A stretch of DNA of 64,000 bases from Marinobacter orientalis (GTDB lineage Bacteria; Pseudomonadota; Gammaproteobacteria; Pseudomonadales; Oleiphilaceae): contig NZ_SRZX01000002.1 in assembly GCF_004792665.1 (NCBI RefSeq), positions 1-64,000 on the forward strand. The letters are read 5' to 3'. Within the stretch, counting starts at the first letter, position 1. Each line of letters begins with the position of its first letter. The position numbers and the translations under genes were made by a program. The notes beneath the pieces were generated by a model that saw only the letters and a list, made by a program, of their open reading frames with translations, had not been told where the DNA came from and searched no databases. This document shows positions 1-8,269 of this stretch, in pieces.

Positions 1-194
1 AGCTGGAAATGCCCAAGGAAACCATTGAGCATCCCTATTTCGTGTCACACGAATTGCATGAGCCGACAGAAGAGACCGTTCCGGATCGGTCAGCCTTCGG
101 CACTCATTGGGGCCTGGTGTTCTTCTTCGGCGACGACCCCATCACGATGCGGGATCTGCTGAAAGCTCAGGAGGATCTGGACTTCTACGTCTAG
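1..194 (+). CDS. C-terminal fragment of an unrecognised protein
   Basis: The frame is open from the first bases of the window and ends at TAG (192-194), so this is the 3' end of a longer gene that starts outside the window. The visible residues contain a hydrophobic stretch (WGLVFFFGDDP) and an acidic tail ending DLDFYV. An internal ATG at 9 exists but has no ribosome-binding site that could be judged. I do not recognise the family and assign no function. A strong inverted repeat follows the stop codon. Confidence 0.6.
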   Translation, partial: LEMPKETIEHPYFVSHELHEPTEETVPDRSAFGTHWGLVFFFGDDPITMRDLLKAQEDLDFYV

Positions 195-216
195 CGTCCG
201 CCTCGAGCATCGCAAC

Positions 217-246
217 AAGTGTCCACTTATTCTTTAGTGGACACTT
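217..246. terminator. Perfect 11-bp inverted repeat, probable terminator
   Basis: AAGTGTCCACT (217-227) and AGTGGACACTT (236-246) are perfect reverse complements around an 8-nt loop. The repeat sits 23 bp after the partial gene ending at 194 and beyond the end of the minus-strand gene ending at 286, so it lies between convergent genes. The following ATTTTAA is only a weak U-tract. A bidirectional terminator is the simplest reading; a protein-binding palindrome is possible. Confidence 0.55.
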
Positions 247-285
247 ATTTTAACCACCTAATTGAATGCCACATCTAACCCCCCA

Positions 286-1002
286 TTAATGAGGCGAACT
301 GAGCCTTCTGTTCAGCAGGCGCTGAAAAAATGCCTGCGGATCGGGCTGGGCAACATAGTGCCGGTACGCCTTCACTGCAAAGATTTCCGGGGCCAGCTGC
401 AAAAAGATCCGGCTGATCTGCCTCTCATGCCGGAACGCCGGATTATCGAACGCCTCCAGCAACTGCTCCCTAAGCGCTTCGGGAAGGGTCGCGAGCTGCA
501 CCACGTAGGCGATGTATTCATGGGCCTCAAGAGAGGGCTTTGGCACCTGGAAGTTGGCTTGTGCTACCGCGTGAGCTACCTCGTGTGCCACGAAGCTTTG
601 CCACATCGTGTGGCACATGCTCATCCGGAATGGCGGGTGGCGGTGAGCCATCAACTGCGCCTGGCTGAAGTTGGGAACCTCGATATGAAAGCTTCTGGAA
701 TCGTAGGTGCCCTTCACTTCCGTGCCATGCAGGCTCAAAGGGCGATCCACCACATCGATGGTAAACACAGTATTGACGAGGAAACCCTGACTGCCCATAA
801 ATTCCAGTGTTTTACCAACTGCCTGGCACGCCAACTCGCCGTCCTCCGCCTGGTCGCTGAACACGGTGACGCCCGGAACAGGGCACGCAACTCTGGTGGC
901 AGAGTAGCCGGGAGCATTTACCAGCCACAACAGGGCAACCAGCAGCAACCGCATGCTTATGTCCATACACCTCTTGTTAGCAATTTCGCCGACCTGGCGC
1001 AT
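286..1002 (-). CDS. Putative exported zinc-metallopeptidase-like protein (HEVAH)
   Basis: This 238-residue protein has a hydrophobic signal-like segment (about residues 17-34, MRLLLVALLWLVNAPGYSA) and the motif HEVAHAVAQ in its second half, which matches the HExxH zinc site of metallopeptidases. I cannot place it confidently in a named peptidase family, and it may belong to a DUF. The chosen start at 1002 has an AAGGAG box 5 nt upstream; an alternative ATG at 966, preceded by AAGAGG, would shorten the N-terminal region before the signal segment. It is divergent from the small cytochrome c gene at 1137 and lies beyond the sox operon end, so a link to Sox is only positional. Confidence 0.65.
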   Translation of the reverse strand: MRQVGEIANKRCMDISMRLLLVALLWLVNAPGYSATRVACPVPGVTVFSDQAEDGELACQAVGKTLEFMGSQGFLVNTVFTIDVVDRPLSLHGTEVKGTYDSRSFHIEVPNFSQAQLMAHRHPPFRMSMCHTMWQSFVAHEVAHAVAQANFQVPKPSLEAHEYIAYVVQLATLPEALREQLLEAFDNPAFRHERQISRIFLQLAPEIFAVKAYRHYVAQPDPQAFFQRLLNRRLSSPH

Positions 1003-1136
1003 ATGATCTCCTTTCCGATTTTTCTACAACTACCACGCTTCCTGGTCTACGTTTATTAAAGAGATGGCAGTATTGGTTAAGACCATTGGCAGTAATCTCG
1101 GACGATAAATCGATGATCGAACGAAAGGAAGCCGAT

Positions 1137-1487
1137 ATGAAATGGACAATCGTATCAACCGCGCTTGTGAGCTGCCTCTCCATTGGCTCTGCGATGGCAC
1201 TGGCAGATTCTCACGGTAAGGACATTATGAAACTGGCCGAAGAAAAACAGTGCACGGCCTGTCATTCCGCCAGCGACGATGTGCCCCGCTCGCCCTCTTT
1301 CAAGAGCATTGCACAGAAATACACAAAGGACGATGCAGACCGACTGGTTCAGGTCGTTCTCAAAGGTGGCGAAGATCACTGGGGTTCAGCAAAGATGCCT
1401 GAAATGGATGATCGCGCTGAAGTCAGCGAGAAAGAGGCAAGAAAGCTGGTGAACTGGATCCTGGACATGCGTTCAGAAAAAATGTGA
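1137..1487 (+). CDS. Small periplasmic monohaem cytochrome c
   Basis: The product has a signal peptide (about residues 1-23) followed by one haem-binding CTACH motif (Cys39, Cys42, His43) and a downstream Met (87 or 90, in KMPEM) suitable as sixth ligand. At 116 residues this is the size of class I c551/c552-type electron carriers. The start at 1137 is chosen over an in-frame ATG at 1086 because AAAGGAA lies just upstream and the signal peptide begins there. It lies next to the sox cluster, so it may accept electrons from SoxXA or SoxCD, but that is inference. It ends convergently with the MBL-fold gene. Confidence 0.85.
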   Translation: MKWTIVSTALVSCLSIGSAMALADSHGKDIMKLAEEKQCTACHSASDDVPRSPSFKSIAQKYTKDDADRLVQVVLKGGEDHWGSAKMPEMDDRAEVSEKEARKLVNWILDMRSEKM

Positions 1488-1516
1488 GTTTCCGGAGAAA
1501 CTGTAACTGAATCAGG

Positions 1517-1551
1517 TCAGGCCGGTGGCAAATCAATTGTCCCCGGCCTGA
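1517..1551. terminator. Hairpin between convergent cytochrome and MBL genes
   Basis: TCAGGCCGG (1517-1525) pairs with CCGGCCTGA (1543-1551), a 9-bp perfect stem with a 17-nt loop. It lies in the 92-bp gap between the cytochrome c stop (1487) and the last gene of the sox operon (ends 1580). It could terminate transcription from both sides, although the T-tracts are short. Confidence 0.5.
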
Positions 1552-1579
1552 ATTTCCACTCAGCAGATTTGATTGAAAA

Positions 1580-2515
1580 TCAGAAATACTCAAACTCCAG
1601 GTCCTGATAGACCCGCCCTGCATTCTTTGCAGCAAGCTCTTCGAAGGTATCGAGGTAGGACCACTGGGACTGGTCGATGTTATAGGCATCGTCCAGCCCA
1701 CCACCCTGCTCCAGAATTTCAATCACAGCGTTGCGCAGGAACACGAGATACCCGCGGGTTTCTTTGGTCACTACATCAATGGTGGTCGGATCCCCATGCC
1801 CGGGTATCACAACTTCCGGGTCCAGTTGCGCTGTCATCTTGTCGAAAGACTCCACCCATGAGCCGGTGTCGGTGTCTTCAAACACGGCGAGTAAGCGCTG
1901 GTGGAAGCCGAGGTCACCGGTGATCAGCAGTTTTTCCTCGGGAATCCAGAGGGCCAGGTCACCCGGTGCGTGTCCCGGACCGAAATAATGCAGCTCGATC
2001 TTTACGTCGCCCATGTCCAGGTCGTACCGGTCTTCGAAACCAATATCGGGTACAGCAACATAGGTGCCTTTGGCTTTATCCTTGTTTCTGCGCTGCATGG
2101 AAGCCAGTTTGGCTTCACCCTCGTGTCTGAACTCCTCGATTGCCTCGTTCTGGGCAATGGCCGGAACGCCCTGGTCCCTCCAGTAGCTGTTGCCCAGCAT
2201 GGAATGGCCCTGGGCATTTTCATTGACCACGTATTTGACGTCTTTGTCGGTGATGCTACGAACTGAGTTGTGGAAGGCTTTCGCCAAAAGGTAATTGTCA
2301 CCGCCATTGAACACAACCACACCCTCCTGCGTGATGATGAAACTGAGGTTGTTGTTATGGCCGTGGTTTTCGTATGTGCCCGGAGCGGTTGCACCGATAG
2401 CCGAATAGACCCGGTCCGTTACTCTGGTAAGCTCCAGCTGCTCAGGAATGCCATTATCTGCGGCAACAAACCCCGGGAGTACCAATAAAGCCAGGAAAAG
2501 CCCTCGAAAATTCAT
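1580..2515 (-). CDS. Exported metallo-beta-lactamase-fold protein with degenerate metal motif
   Basis: This 311-residue exported protein (signal peptide about 1-19) follows the MBL-fold hydrolase pattern seen in SoxH-like proteins of sulfur-oxidation loci. The usual first metal motif HxHxDH is replaced at residues 100-105 by N-A-Q-G-H-S, so three His and the Asp are missing at their expected positions. Later ligands survive: His182 (GPGHAPGD), Asp201 (TGDLGF) and His240 (PGHGDPT). It may bind one metal or none, or use a different chemistry. The ATG at 2515 follows GGAGAA and is preferred to 2539. It is the last gene of the sox operon. A typical MBL hydrolase activity should not be assumed. 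Confidence 0.85.
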   Translation of the reverse strand: MNFRGLFLALLVLPGFVAADNGIPEQLELTRVTDRVYSAIGATAPGTYENHGHNNNLSFIITQEGVVVFNGGDNYLLAKAFHNSVRSITDKDVKYVVNENAQGHSMLGNSYWRDQGVPAIAQNEAIEEFRHEGEAKLASMQRRNKDKAKGTYVAVPDIGFEDRYDLDMGDVKIELHYFGPGHAPGDLALWIPEEKLLITGDLGFHQRLLAVFEDTDTGSWVESFDKMTAQLDPEVVIPGHGDPTTIDVVTKETRGYLVFLRNAVIEILEQGGGLDDAYNIDQSQWSYLDTFEELAAKNAGRVYQDLEFEYF

Positions 2516-2556
2516 AATTGTTCTCCGTTTTGAGCACATTGGAGCGAACGGCGAAG

Positions 2557-3315
2557 CTATTCAGGATGCCTGAAAACTGCCTCGGACAATGCCGAGTCAT
2601 CCGGTAGCCCAACGATCTTGCGTAAGTCTCCATCCGGGTCTTTATAAAATACCGACGGTGTTACTGCGACAGCCAGACTTTCCATCAGTTGGTTATTGCT
2701 CTGGACCAGTTTCCGAAGCTCCTGCGGTACATTTTCTTCGGATTCCAGCCAGTCTCGCGGGAACTGGCTGTCGTGGAAATCGAGTTTACTGACCGGATCA
2801 TCCGCGCCGAGCACGCTGGCTGCCTTGGCCAGACTGGAGGGTTGAATGATGCCGACCATGATATGCCGCAACTCGATGCCCCGCTCCAGATAGCGCTGGG
2901 CCTTCTCCCGGAAGGTCACACAGTAACCGCAATTGGGATCTGTAAAGGCATAGACAATACGTTCGGCGTCGCTGGGGCCTTCCGATACCCAGGCCGCATC
3001 CGCCAGTTTTTGCCAGGCTCCGCTCAAATCCGGCCCGGGCAGCCATTTTCTTATGTGATCAGCGCTGAGGTCCTGGCCAAAACCATCGGCCATCCTGCCG
3101 ATGACGACGTGCTCGCCGTCCGGCATGAGGTAAAGGGAGACCGGATGTCCGTTCCTGCGGCCGACAAAGCCTTTCACTCCCCCCGGTGCCTCGAAGCTGG
3201 CTTCCACTTCCAGACCCTCATCAACCAGTACCTGAACAGCATCCGGATAGGCCGCAAAAGCCATGGAAGGCAACAGTAATAACGCGGAAAAAACTTTAAT
3301 TATGGAACGTAACAT
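2557..3315 (-). CDS. DsbG/DsbC-like periplasmic thiol-disulfide protein
   Basis: A signal peptide (about 1-21) is followed by a small N-terminal region and a thioredoxin-fold domain with a CGYC redox motif (about Cys129 and Cys132) in the context DPNCGYC, and by a cis-Pro segment (VTPSVFY). This arrangement is typical of DsbC/DsbG disulfide isomerases. In sox loci such proteins can take the place of SoxW in reducing SoxYZ or protecting its cysteine; that role here is inferred from position. No DsbD/SoxV membrane partner is present in the window. ATG 3315 is chosen; TTG at 3327 is an alternative preceded by GGAAA. Confidence 0.85.
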   Translation of the reverse strand: MLRSIIKVFSALLLLPSMAFAAYPDAVQVLVDEGLEVEASFEAPGGVKGFVGRRNGHPVSLYLMPDGEHVVIGRMADGFGQDLSADHIRKWLPGPDLSGAWQKLADAAWVSEGPSDAERIVYAFTDPNCGYCVTFREKAQRYLERGIELRHIMVGIIQPSSLAKAASVLGADDPVSKLDFHDSQFPRDWLESEENVPQELRKLVQSNNQLMESLAVAVTPSVFYKDPDGDLRKIVGLPDDSALSEAVFRHPE

Positions 3316-3346
3316 ATTGATAACCAATTATTTCCAAAAAGGAAGA

Positions 3347-3862
3347 TCAAAACGACGCCATTTCCAGATCCATTTCCACTGCAGCAACGCCGGCCAGAGC
3401 GCAGTTTTCATCAGTCTCGCCGGAAGGTGCGCCACTCACGCCGACACCACCGATGGTTTCACCGCTTGCCTGGATGGGCACTCCTCCGGCGGAGAGCAGA
3501 ACCTTCTCGACCTTGCCCACGGAAAACGGACCGGTAAAGCGGTCTTCCAGGGCCGAGGTCGGGCTGGTGAACGTCATGGCGGTGTAAGCCTTTCTGTAGC
3601 TCACCTCCAGAGACAGATCCATAGCCAGTACATCCCGCAATACGACCTGTGGGTGCCCGCCCCGGTCCACCACCGTAACCGAGACCTGAACGCCCTCCTC
3701 CCGGCAGGTGTCGATTGCGGTTTTCGCGATGGTCAGAGCGGTATCCATGGACAGTTTCTTGATCTCAACCATCACCGGCTGTTCGCTCTCCTGCGCAGCG
3801 ACAATACCAGTGGCAGCAAGGGCTGAGACGAACATCAGGGATTTTGACAGCTTGGTCTTCAT
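3347..3862 (-). CDS. Exported GlcG/HbpS-like protein
   Basis: The 171-residue product has an N-terminal signal peptide ending near AAQES and then a single GlcG/HbpS-type domain, recognisable from VTVVDRGGHPQVVLRD, the YRKAYTAMTF segment and the glycine-rich GGVPIQASGETIGGVGVSG. This family includes haem- or cobalamin-binding proteins and small accessory proteins near oxidoreductases. Its task in the sox cluster is unknown; haem delivery or redox sensing are possibilities only. The start at 3862 is preferred to the longer frame because AAGGAA lies 7 nt upstream and the signal peptide begins there. Confidence 0.82.
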   Translation of the reverse strand: MKTKLSKSLMFVSALAATGIVAAQESEQPVMVEIKKLSMDTALTIAKTAIDTCREEGVQVSVTVVDRGGHPQVVLRDVLAMDLSLEVSYRKAYTAMTFTSPTSALEDRFTGPFSVGKVEKVLLSAGGVPIQASGETIGGVGVSGAPSGETDENCALAGVAAVEMDLEMASF

Positions 3863-3890
3863 GTCACGTTTCCTTTTCAGAGCCAGACGA

Positions 3891-4352
3891 TCATGGGCGA
3901 ACGAGAACATAGCCTTTCTCAACCTCGTCCAGGATATGGGCCACCCCCACGTCGACCGGGATGCTTTCAGGGTGGAGATCCGGATCGCTTCCGGTTTCTC
4001 TCTCGATGGTATTAATGGTGTTCATGCACACGGTGAACCGGACGCCTTGGGCCATAAGGCTGCTGATTCTTTCCCGCCGGCTGTTGTCTGCATACATCAG
4101 GCGCACTCCCGGCCCGAAGGTGGTTATCTCGATATCAATCGCGTCCGGGCCGTAGTGTTCCAGAAGGTTGGCAGCAACACTGAGCACCTTGTTCTGCTTC
4201 TCCGCTTCTCCATCACTCAGTTGAAGCAGCAGGAATTTCTCGGCAAAAGGCTTGCTCTCGCTCATCGGTTCCGCATAAAGGGTGCCCGCCTCTACCAGAA
4301 GCGCCAGGCCCAGCATCACTACCATTGATCCGGTAACGGGGTATCGGTTCAT
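3891..4352 (-). CDS. Exported DsrE-family protein
   Basis: A signal segment (about residues 10-28) precedes a DsrE/DsrF-like domain with the pattern IDIEITTFGPGVRLMYAD and a conserved-position cysteine in RFTVCMNTI. DsrE-family proteins carry sulfur or sense it through this cysteine. Most DsrE proteins are cytoplasmic; the signal peptide puts this one in the periplasm with Sox. ATG 4352 is used; the preceding GTG codon at 4355 is an alternative. The start lies 3 bases after the soxB stop, so the two are very likely co-transcribed and perhaps translationally coupled. Confidence 0.85.
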   Translation of the reverse strand: MNRYPVTGSMVVMLGLALLVEAGTLYAEPMSESKPFAEKFLLLQLSDGEAEKQNKVLSVAANLLEHYGPDAIDIEITTFGPGVRLMYADNSRRERISSLMAQGVRFTVCMNTINTIERETGSDPDLHPESIPVDVGVAHILDEVEKGYVLVRP

Positions 4353-4355
4353 CAC

Positions 4356-6113
4356 TTATCCTGCGTAGTCTTCAATACCCGGATTGCCCGCGACATTCTT
4401 GAGGGTCGGTGTATTGAATTTGTCGATCCTGACTGTCTTCTCCGACCTCAGGTAGTCAGCAACCACGTCCCAGATTGGTCGGCCGGGTGCCCGCGAATTC
4501 ACGGTGGCCCAACCAGCGACCTTGTACATCTTGCTGGCTTCGATCGGCTCGCCGTTATTCAGACGCATGTCCGAAATCCGACTGTTCATGCTGGCCGTTG
4601 GATCACAGGTATAATCCATGCCGCCGACACGCACCATGTCACCGCCCTGCTGGTAATACGGATCCTTGTTGAACAGGTTGTCGGCCACATCTTCCATGAT
4701 CAGCATAAGATCGGCGCCCGACATTTCCCGGACATAGGTTTCCGGATAGGTGATGGCGGTGGCGTTCATGACATCGTCCATGGTGATTGCGTCGCCTGGT
4801 AGCACGGTGGTTCCCCAACGGAATCCCGGTGACAGCGATATCTGTGCATCGAGCACCTTTCTCTGGGCGTCGCAGATTACCTGGTCCATGGTGCCATTGA
4901 AGTTGCCCCGGCGATAAAGCAGATCGTCGGTGATAGCCAGTTTTTCACCCAGTTTGTCCAGGTACGGTGCCCGGACTTCCTCGATAAAGCTGGTCATGGA
5001 CGGATCGGGCTTGATCAGATCGGAGAAAACCGGCAAGAGCTTGTATTCGTAGCCCCGGACACCGTTATTGCCAATATCCAGATCCAGTACGGCAACGTAT
5101 TTGCCGTTGGTACCGGCATTGCCTACCAGGGTTGTACCGCCGGGATTTTTCACTTCGGTGGGTTGCGGGACCGCGTCATGGGTGTGACCGCCCAGGATGG
5201 CGTCGATGCCGGTCACACGGCTTGCCATTTTGAGGTCCACGTCCATACCGTTATGGGAAAGCACTACGACCGCATTGACTCTTTCGTTGTCCCGGATTTC
5301 GTTGACCAGTGCCTGCATCTCGCCTTCGCGGATTCCCATACGCCAGTCAGGGATGAAATACGATGGATTGGCAATCGGTGTATAGGGGAAGGCCTGGCCG
5401 ATGATCGCAACGCGCTTGCCACCCAGTTCGCGGATGGTATATGGCTTGAAAACGCGCCCACTGGCCTCGTCGTAGGCTTCCGCACCCATGAACATGGCTT
5501 CATCGGACAGGAAAACGTTCTGCGCCAGGAACTCTCCCTTGAAAGCACTCAGATTCTTGCGAATCTGCTCTTCCGGATAGGTGAATTCCCAGTGTGCCGT
5601 CAGGATATCAATGCCAAGGCGGTTACTGGCTTCCACCATATCCTCGCCCTGGGTCCAGAACGCGGTGCCGGAGCCCTGCCAGAGATCACCGCCGTCAAGA
5701 AGCAGCGAGTTACCCTCACCAGCCTGTTCCCGCAACTGATCAATGAGGGTCTTGAGATGGGCGAAACCGCCCAATCTTCCGTATTCCTGCGCTGCCTCGG
5801 TGTAATTGAGATAGGTGAACGCGTGGGACCGCCGGGTATCTGACGGAATACCGAAATGATCCAGGAAGTGGCTTCCGACCAGGTGCGGGACCCTGCCCTT
5901 GCTGGGCCCAACCCCCAGGTTCACGTTGGGTTCGCGGAAATGTACCGGTAACAACTGGCCATGAATATCGGTGAGATGAAGCAATCGGACATTGCCGAAC
6001 TTCGGAGCGTCGTACAGTCCCTCGCCGCCTTTGGCCAACGCAAGTTTCGGAGCAAGCCCTGCTAAGGCTGCCGCTTGCATTGCCATCAGGAAGTCTCTGC
6101 GGGAAATTGTCAC
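4356..6113 (-). CDS. soxB: SoxB, sulfate thiol esterase (thiosulfohydrolase)
   Basis: SoxB hydrolyses the terminal sulfone group from SoxY-bound thiosulfate and releases sulfate in the periplasm. The 585 residues start with a twin-arginine signal (SRRDFLM), followed by a calcineurin-like metallophosphoesterase domain with metal ligands in LTDIHGQ (Asp49, His51), GGDLWQGSGT, LSHNGMD and GGHTHD, and then a 5'-nucleotidase-type C-terminal domain. Length and motifs match the family well. The GTG start at 6113 has AGGAG 6 nt upstream. It follows soxK and precedes the DsrE-like gene in the operon. SoxB is the usual marker for this pathway, which supports the whole-cluster assignment. Confidence 0.97.
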   Translation of the reverse strand: MTISRRDFLMAMQAAALAGLAPKLALAKGGEGLYDAPKFGNVRLLHLTDIHGQLLPVHFREPNVNLGVGPSKGRVPHLVGSHFLDHFGIPSDTRRSHAFTYLNYTEAAQEYGRLGGFAHLKTLIDQLREQAGEGNSLLLDGGDLWQGSGTAFWTQGEDMVEASNRLGIDILTAHWEFTYPEEQIRKNLSAFKGEFLAQNVFLSDEAMFMGAEAYDEASGRVFKPYTIRELGGKRVAIIGQAFPYTPIANPSYFIPDWRMGIREGEMQALVNEIRDNERVNAVVVLSHNGMDVDLKMASRVTGIDAILGGHTHDAVPQPTEVKNPGGTTLVGNAGTNGKYVAVLDLDIGNNGVRGYEYKLLPVFSDLIKPDPSMTSFIEEVRAPYLDKLGEKLAITDDLLYRRGNFNGTMDQVICDAQRKVLDAQISLSPGFRWGTTVLPGDAITMDDVMNATAITYPETYVREMSGADLMLIMEDVADNLFNKDPYYQQGGDMVRVGGMDYTCDPTASMNSRISDMRLNNGEPIEASKMYKVAGWATVNSRAPGRPIWDVVADYLRSEKTVRIDKFNTPTLKNVAGNPGIEDYAG

Positions 6114-6202
6114 TGCAGTCTCCTTTCTTTTGTCGTTGTTGGAGTTACCCCGACTGGCCTCCTGCCGTCTCGGGGAAAGCCGGACAGGTCCGGCGTGAGA
6201 GG

Positions 6203-6508
6203 TCAGTTACCAATGGCGACGTTGCGCCAGGCCTCCTGTTGCTTTTTGCGCTGAGCGACCGACTCCTCGGCAAGTTCCAGAGCTTCTTTGGCCATGGCTT
6301 TGGCTTTCTCATAGTCGCCGTTGTCGGCAGCGGACTCTGCTGCCGACAACCGGTCCGAAGTGACCGTCCACTGGAAGGTTCCAGCGTCCTTATGGGTGCT
6401 TTGTGCCTTCGCGAAGAGATCATTGAAGTCCTCTTCGGGGCCCGCCTGGGCGGCCAGCGGCACAGACAGCCCAAGCGAGATACCGATTGTCAGTAAAGCC
6501 TTGTTCAT
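6203..6508 (-). CDS. soxK: SoxK, SoxXA-binding protein
   Basis: This 101-residue protein has a signal peptide (about 1-22) and a largely helical, charged mature region (EKAKAMAKEALELAEESVAQ). Size, position directly after soxA and sequence character match SoxK, the small third subunit that stimulates SoxXA in some bacteria. The start at 6508 has GGGAG about 7 nt upstream; the frame is open further upstream but overlaps the soxA 3' end. SoxK stays with SoxX and SoxA in the periplasm. The gene symbol rests mainly on context plus this pattern. Confidence 0.85.
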   Translation of the reverse strand: MNKALLTIGISLGLSVPLAAQAGPEEDFNDLFAKAQSTHKDAGTFQWTVTSDRLSAAESAADNGDYEKAKAMAKEALELAEESVAQRKKQQEAWRNVAIGN

Positions 6509-6533
6509 TGCGATTCTCCCTCTCCATTCCCGG

Positions 6534-7373
6534 CTAAGGCCGGGTTGCCGGTCCGACCACTGGCAGGCCATTGCTCATGTAAGTCAGGAAATACTCAAGA
6601 TTACGGTATTCCTCGCTTTGCGCCGGCAACGGTTCCGCGCGGACGTTGTTGTTACAGCCGGCGAAACGGCGATGCAGCGTACCCAGCTCACCCCATTTGG
6701 AGCGATGTACCGGGAAGTTTGCCGGCTGCCCAAGGGTCGGAGACAGCAGGTCTGCCCGAATCCACTTTCCCGGATTCTGGACATGGCAACTGGCGCAGGA
6801 GAAGTTGAGCTGGCCACGCCGGCTGTAATAGAACTCCTTGCCATCCTGGTAGGCAACCTGCGCCTCGGCATCATCCGGGACCTTGATATCAAAGGGTTTG
6901 CCCTGGGAGGTGGATGCCATGTAAGCGGAAATTGACGCAATCGGCCCCTTCTTCCACCCCAGAGGCGGCTCGCCGTTGGCTTCGCGGCACCGATTTATAG
7001 CAAGTTCAAGCGTGATGACCTCATTCTTCACCGTGTCGAAGTACGGATAGTTCTGACGAATACCAATGCCGTTATTTGCAAAACAGCTGGCGTACGTCTT
7101 GCCATTGGCAAAGGGCGTCTCGAACATCACCTTCCCTTCAGCAACCGCAAATTCATAGGGCGGAAAATCCTGCATGGATGCCCACTGTTTGCGGCGATCT
7201 TCATCCAGGGCGTACTGGCCGTTGACGAATTCCTCGATCGCAACGTCCGGGAACATCTGCTTGAAGTACTCAACCGTCTCTTTCCGGTCTTCTTCCGGTG
7301 TGGAGCCCGCCTGTACCTGAGGCACTGCGAGCGCTACCCCGATAGCCACCAGAATGACTTTCGCTTTAAGCAT
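6534..7373 (-). CDS. soxA: SoxA, L-cysteine S-thiosulfotransferase subunit (monohaem type)
   Basis: SoxA with SoxX oxidatively joins thiosulfate to the SoxY cysteine. After a signal peptide (about 1-22) there is one haem motif, CASCH (Cys193, Cys196, His197), and Cys240 in RFAGCNNN, the position of the cysteine haem ligand that becomes a persulfide. The N-terminal haem of dihaem SoxA is absent; Cys97 (YASCFANNG) and Cys129 (NRCREA) probably form the disulfide seen in monohaem SoxA. The 279-residue length fits. The start at 7373 has AAGGAGA upstream. It lies between soxZ and soxK. Confidence 0.96.
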   Translation of the reverse strand: MLKAKVILVAIGVALAVPQVQAGSTPEEDRKETVEYFKQMFPDVAIEEFVNGQYALDEDRRKQWASMQDFPPYEFAVAEGKVMFETPFANGKTYASCFANNGIGIRQNYPYFDTVKNEVITLELAINRCREANGEPPLGWKKGPIASISAYMASTSQGKPFDIKVPDDAEAQVAYQDGKEFYYSRRGQLNFSCASCHVQNPGKWIRADLLSPTLGQPANFPVHRSKWGELGTLHRRFAGCNNNVRAEPLPAQSEEYRNLEYFLTYMSNGLPVVGPATRP

Positions 7374-7424
7374 GTCCAATTCTCCTTTTCGGCGATTCAG
7401 GACGTACCCGCCCGCCGACAATCT

Positions 7425-7736
7425 TCAGGCGATCGTTGCGGTAGTTGAATCGCTTTCGCCTTCGTTATCGATCCAGCTGATGGTCAGCTCGTCACCTTTT
7501 TTGGCGCCCTTGAATCGACACTCAAGGAATGGATCTTTGGATACTGCCGGTCCCCAGTTGGCAACAACTACATCCTTGCCTTTGTGGGAAATGGTCAGAA
7601 CCTTGATAAAATGAGGGGGAATAACATTACCTTCCGAATCCTTTACAAACCCTGAATCCATCGGGTGTCGAACCAGGGCTTTCAGCGACGTCACATCGCC
7701 ATTCTGTACTGCACGAACTCTGATACTGGAAGCCAT
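7425..7736 (-). CDS. soxZ: SoxZ, sulfur carrier complex subunit
   Basis: SoxZ is the 103-residue beta-sandwich partner of SoxY. The protein starts SSIRVRAVQNGD and contains LVRHPMDSGFVKD and FLECRFKGAKKGDELTISW, all typical of SoxZ. It has no signal peptide, as expected, because it is exported as a complex with the Tat-targeted SoxY. It directly follows soxY with a 25-base gap and precedes soxA. No anomalies are visible. Confidence 0.96.
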   Translation of the reverse strand: MASSIRVRAVQNGDVTSLKALVRHPMDSGFVKDSEGNVIPPHFIKVLTISHKGKDVVVANWGPAVSKDPFLECRFKGAKKGDELTISWIDNEGESDSTTATIA

Positions 7737-7761
7737 TCTTGTTCTCCTGTCCGGTTAGCTG

Positions 7762-8250
7762 TCAGCCGCCGCAGCCGCCAACGGTCACTTTCACGTTCTG
7801 GGTTGCCTTGTAGGCCTTACCATCAGAAATAACGACTGCCACCACATCCGTTGTCTCGGCCATTTTCAGGCGATTCGATATGAAGGGCAGTGCGCCCTCG
7901 GATATATCGAAGTAGGCAGCCAGGGCATTCGGATTCTTGGCTACCAGCAACGCGATGCCGGTCACATTGGGGAGCGTAGTTTCGACAGTCACGGGTACTA
8001 CGGCGCCGTTCTGTGCAATGGTCGGCAGATCCATGGTGATCTGGTCCGATTCACTCGCTTCCATCCCGTACAGTTCAGCAATGGTTTCATCCACCCCCGG
8101 GGTATTGAATGCCTTCTCCGGCCAGCCGGACGCATCGGGGGCGGTTGCCGCCTCCACTCTCAGTGGCACGATGCCGGAACCCAGCGCAAAGCCGGCAACT
8201 CCTACGCCCAGCATCCCTTTCAAAAAGCCTCTTCGCCTTTGGTCAGTCAC
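7762..8250 (-). CDS. soxY: SoxY, sulfur carrier protein
   Basis: SoxY carries the sulfur substrate on a C-terminal cysteine. The 162-residue product has a Tat signal (RRRGFLKG near the N-terminus), a SoxY immunoglobulin-like domain and the diagnostic swinging arm GGCGG at the very end, with Cys160 as the substrate-bearing residue. The GTG start at 8250 is preceded by GGAG. Together with SoxZ it forms the central carrier for SoxXA, SoxB and SoxCD. All key elements are present, so it should be functional. Confidence 0.97.
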   Translation of the reverse strand: MTDQRRRGFLKGMLGVGVAGFALGSGIVPLRVEAATAPDASGWPEKAFNTPGVDETIAELYGMEASESDQITMDLPTIAQNGAVVPVTVETTLPNVTGIALLVAKNPNALAAYFDISEGALPFISNRLKMAETTDVVAVVISDGKAYKATQNVKVTVGGCGG

Positions 8251-8269
8251 GGTAACTCCTCCTCAGCAT

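Noticed and set aside
262..1059. Plus-strand open frame over the HEVAH protein
   Set aside because: The minus-strand gene has a signal peptide, zinc motif and good ribosome-binding site; the plus-strand frame has none of these.
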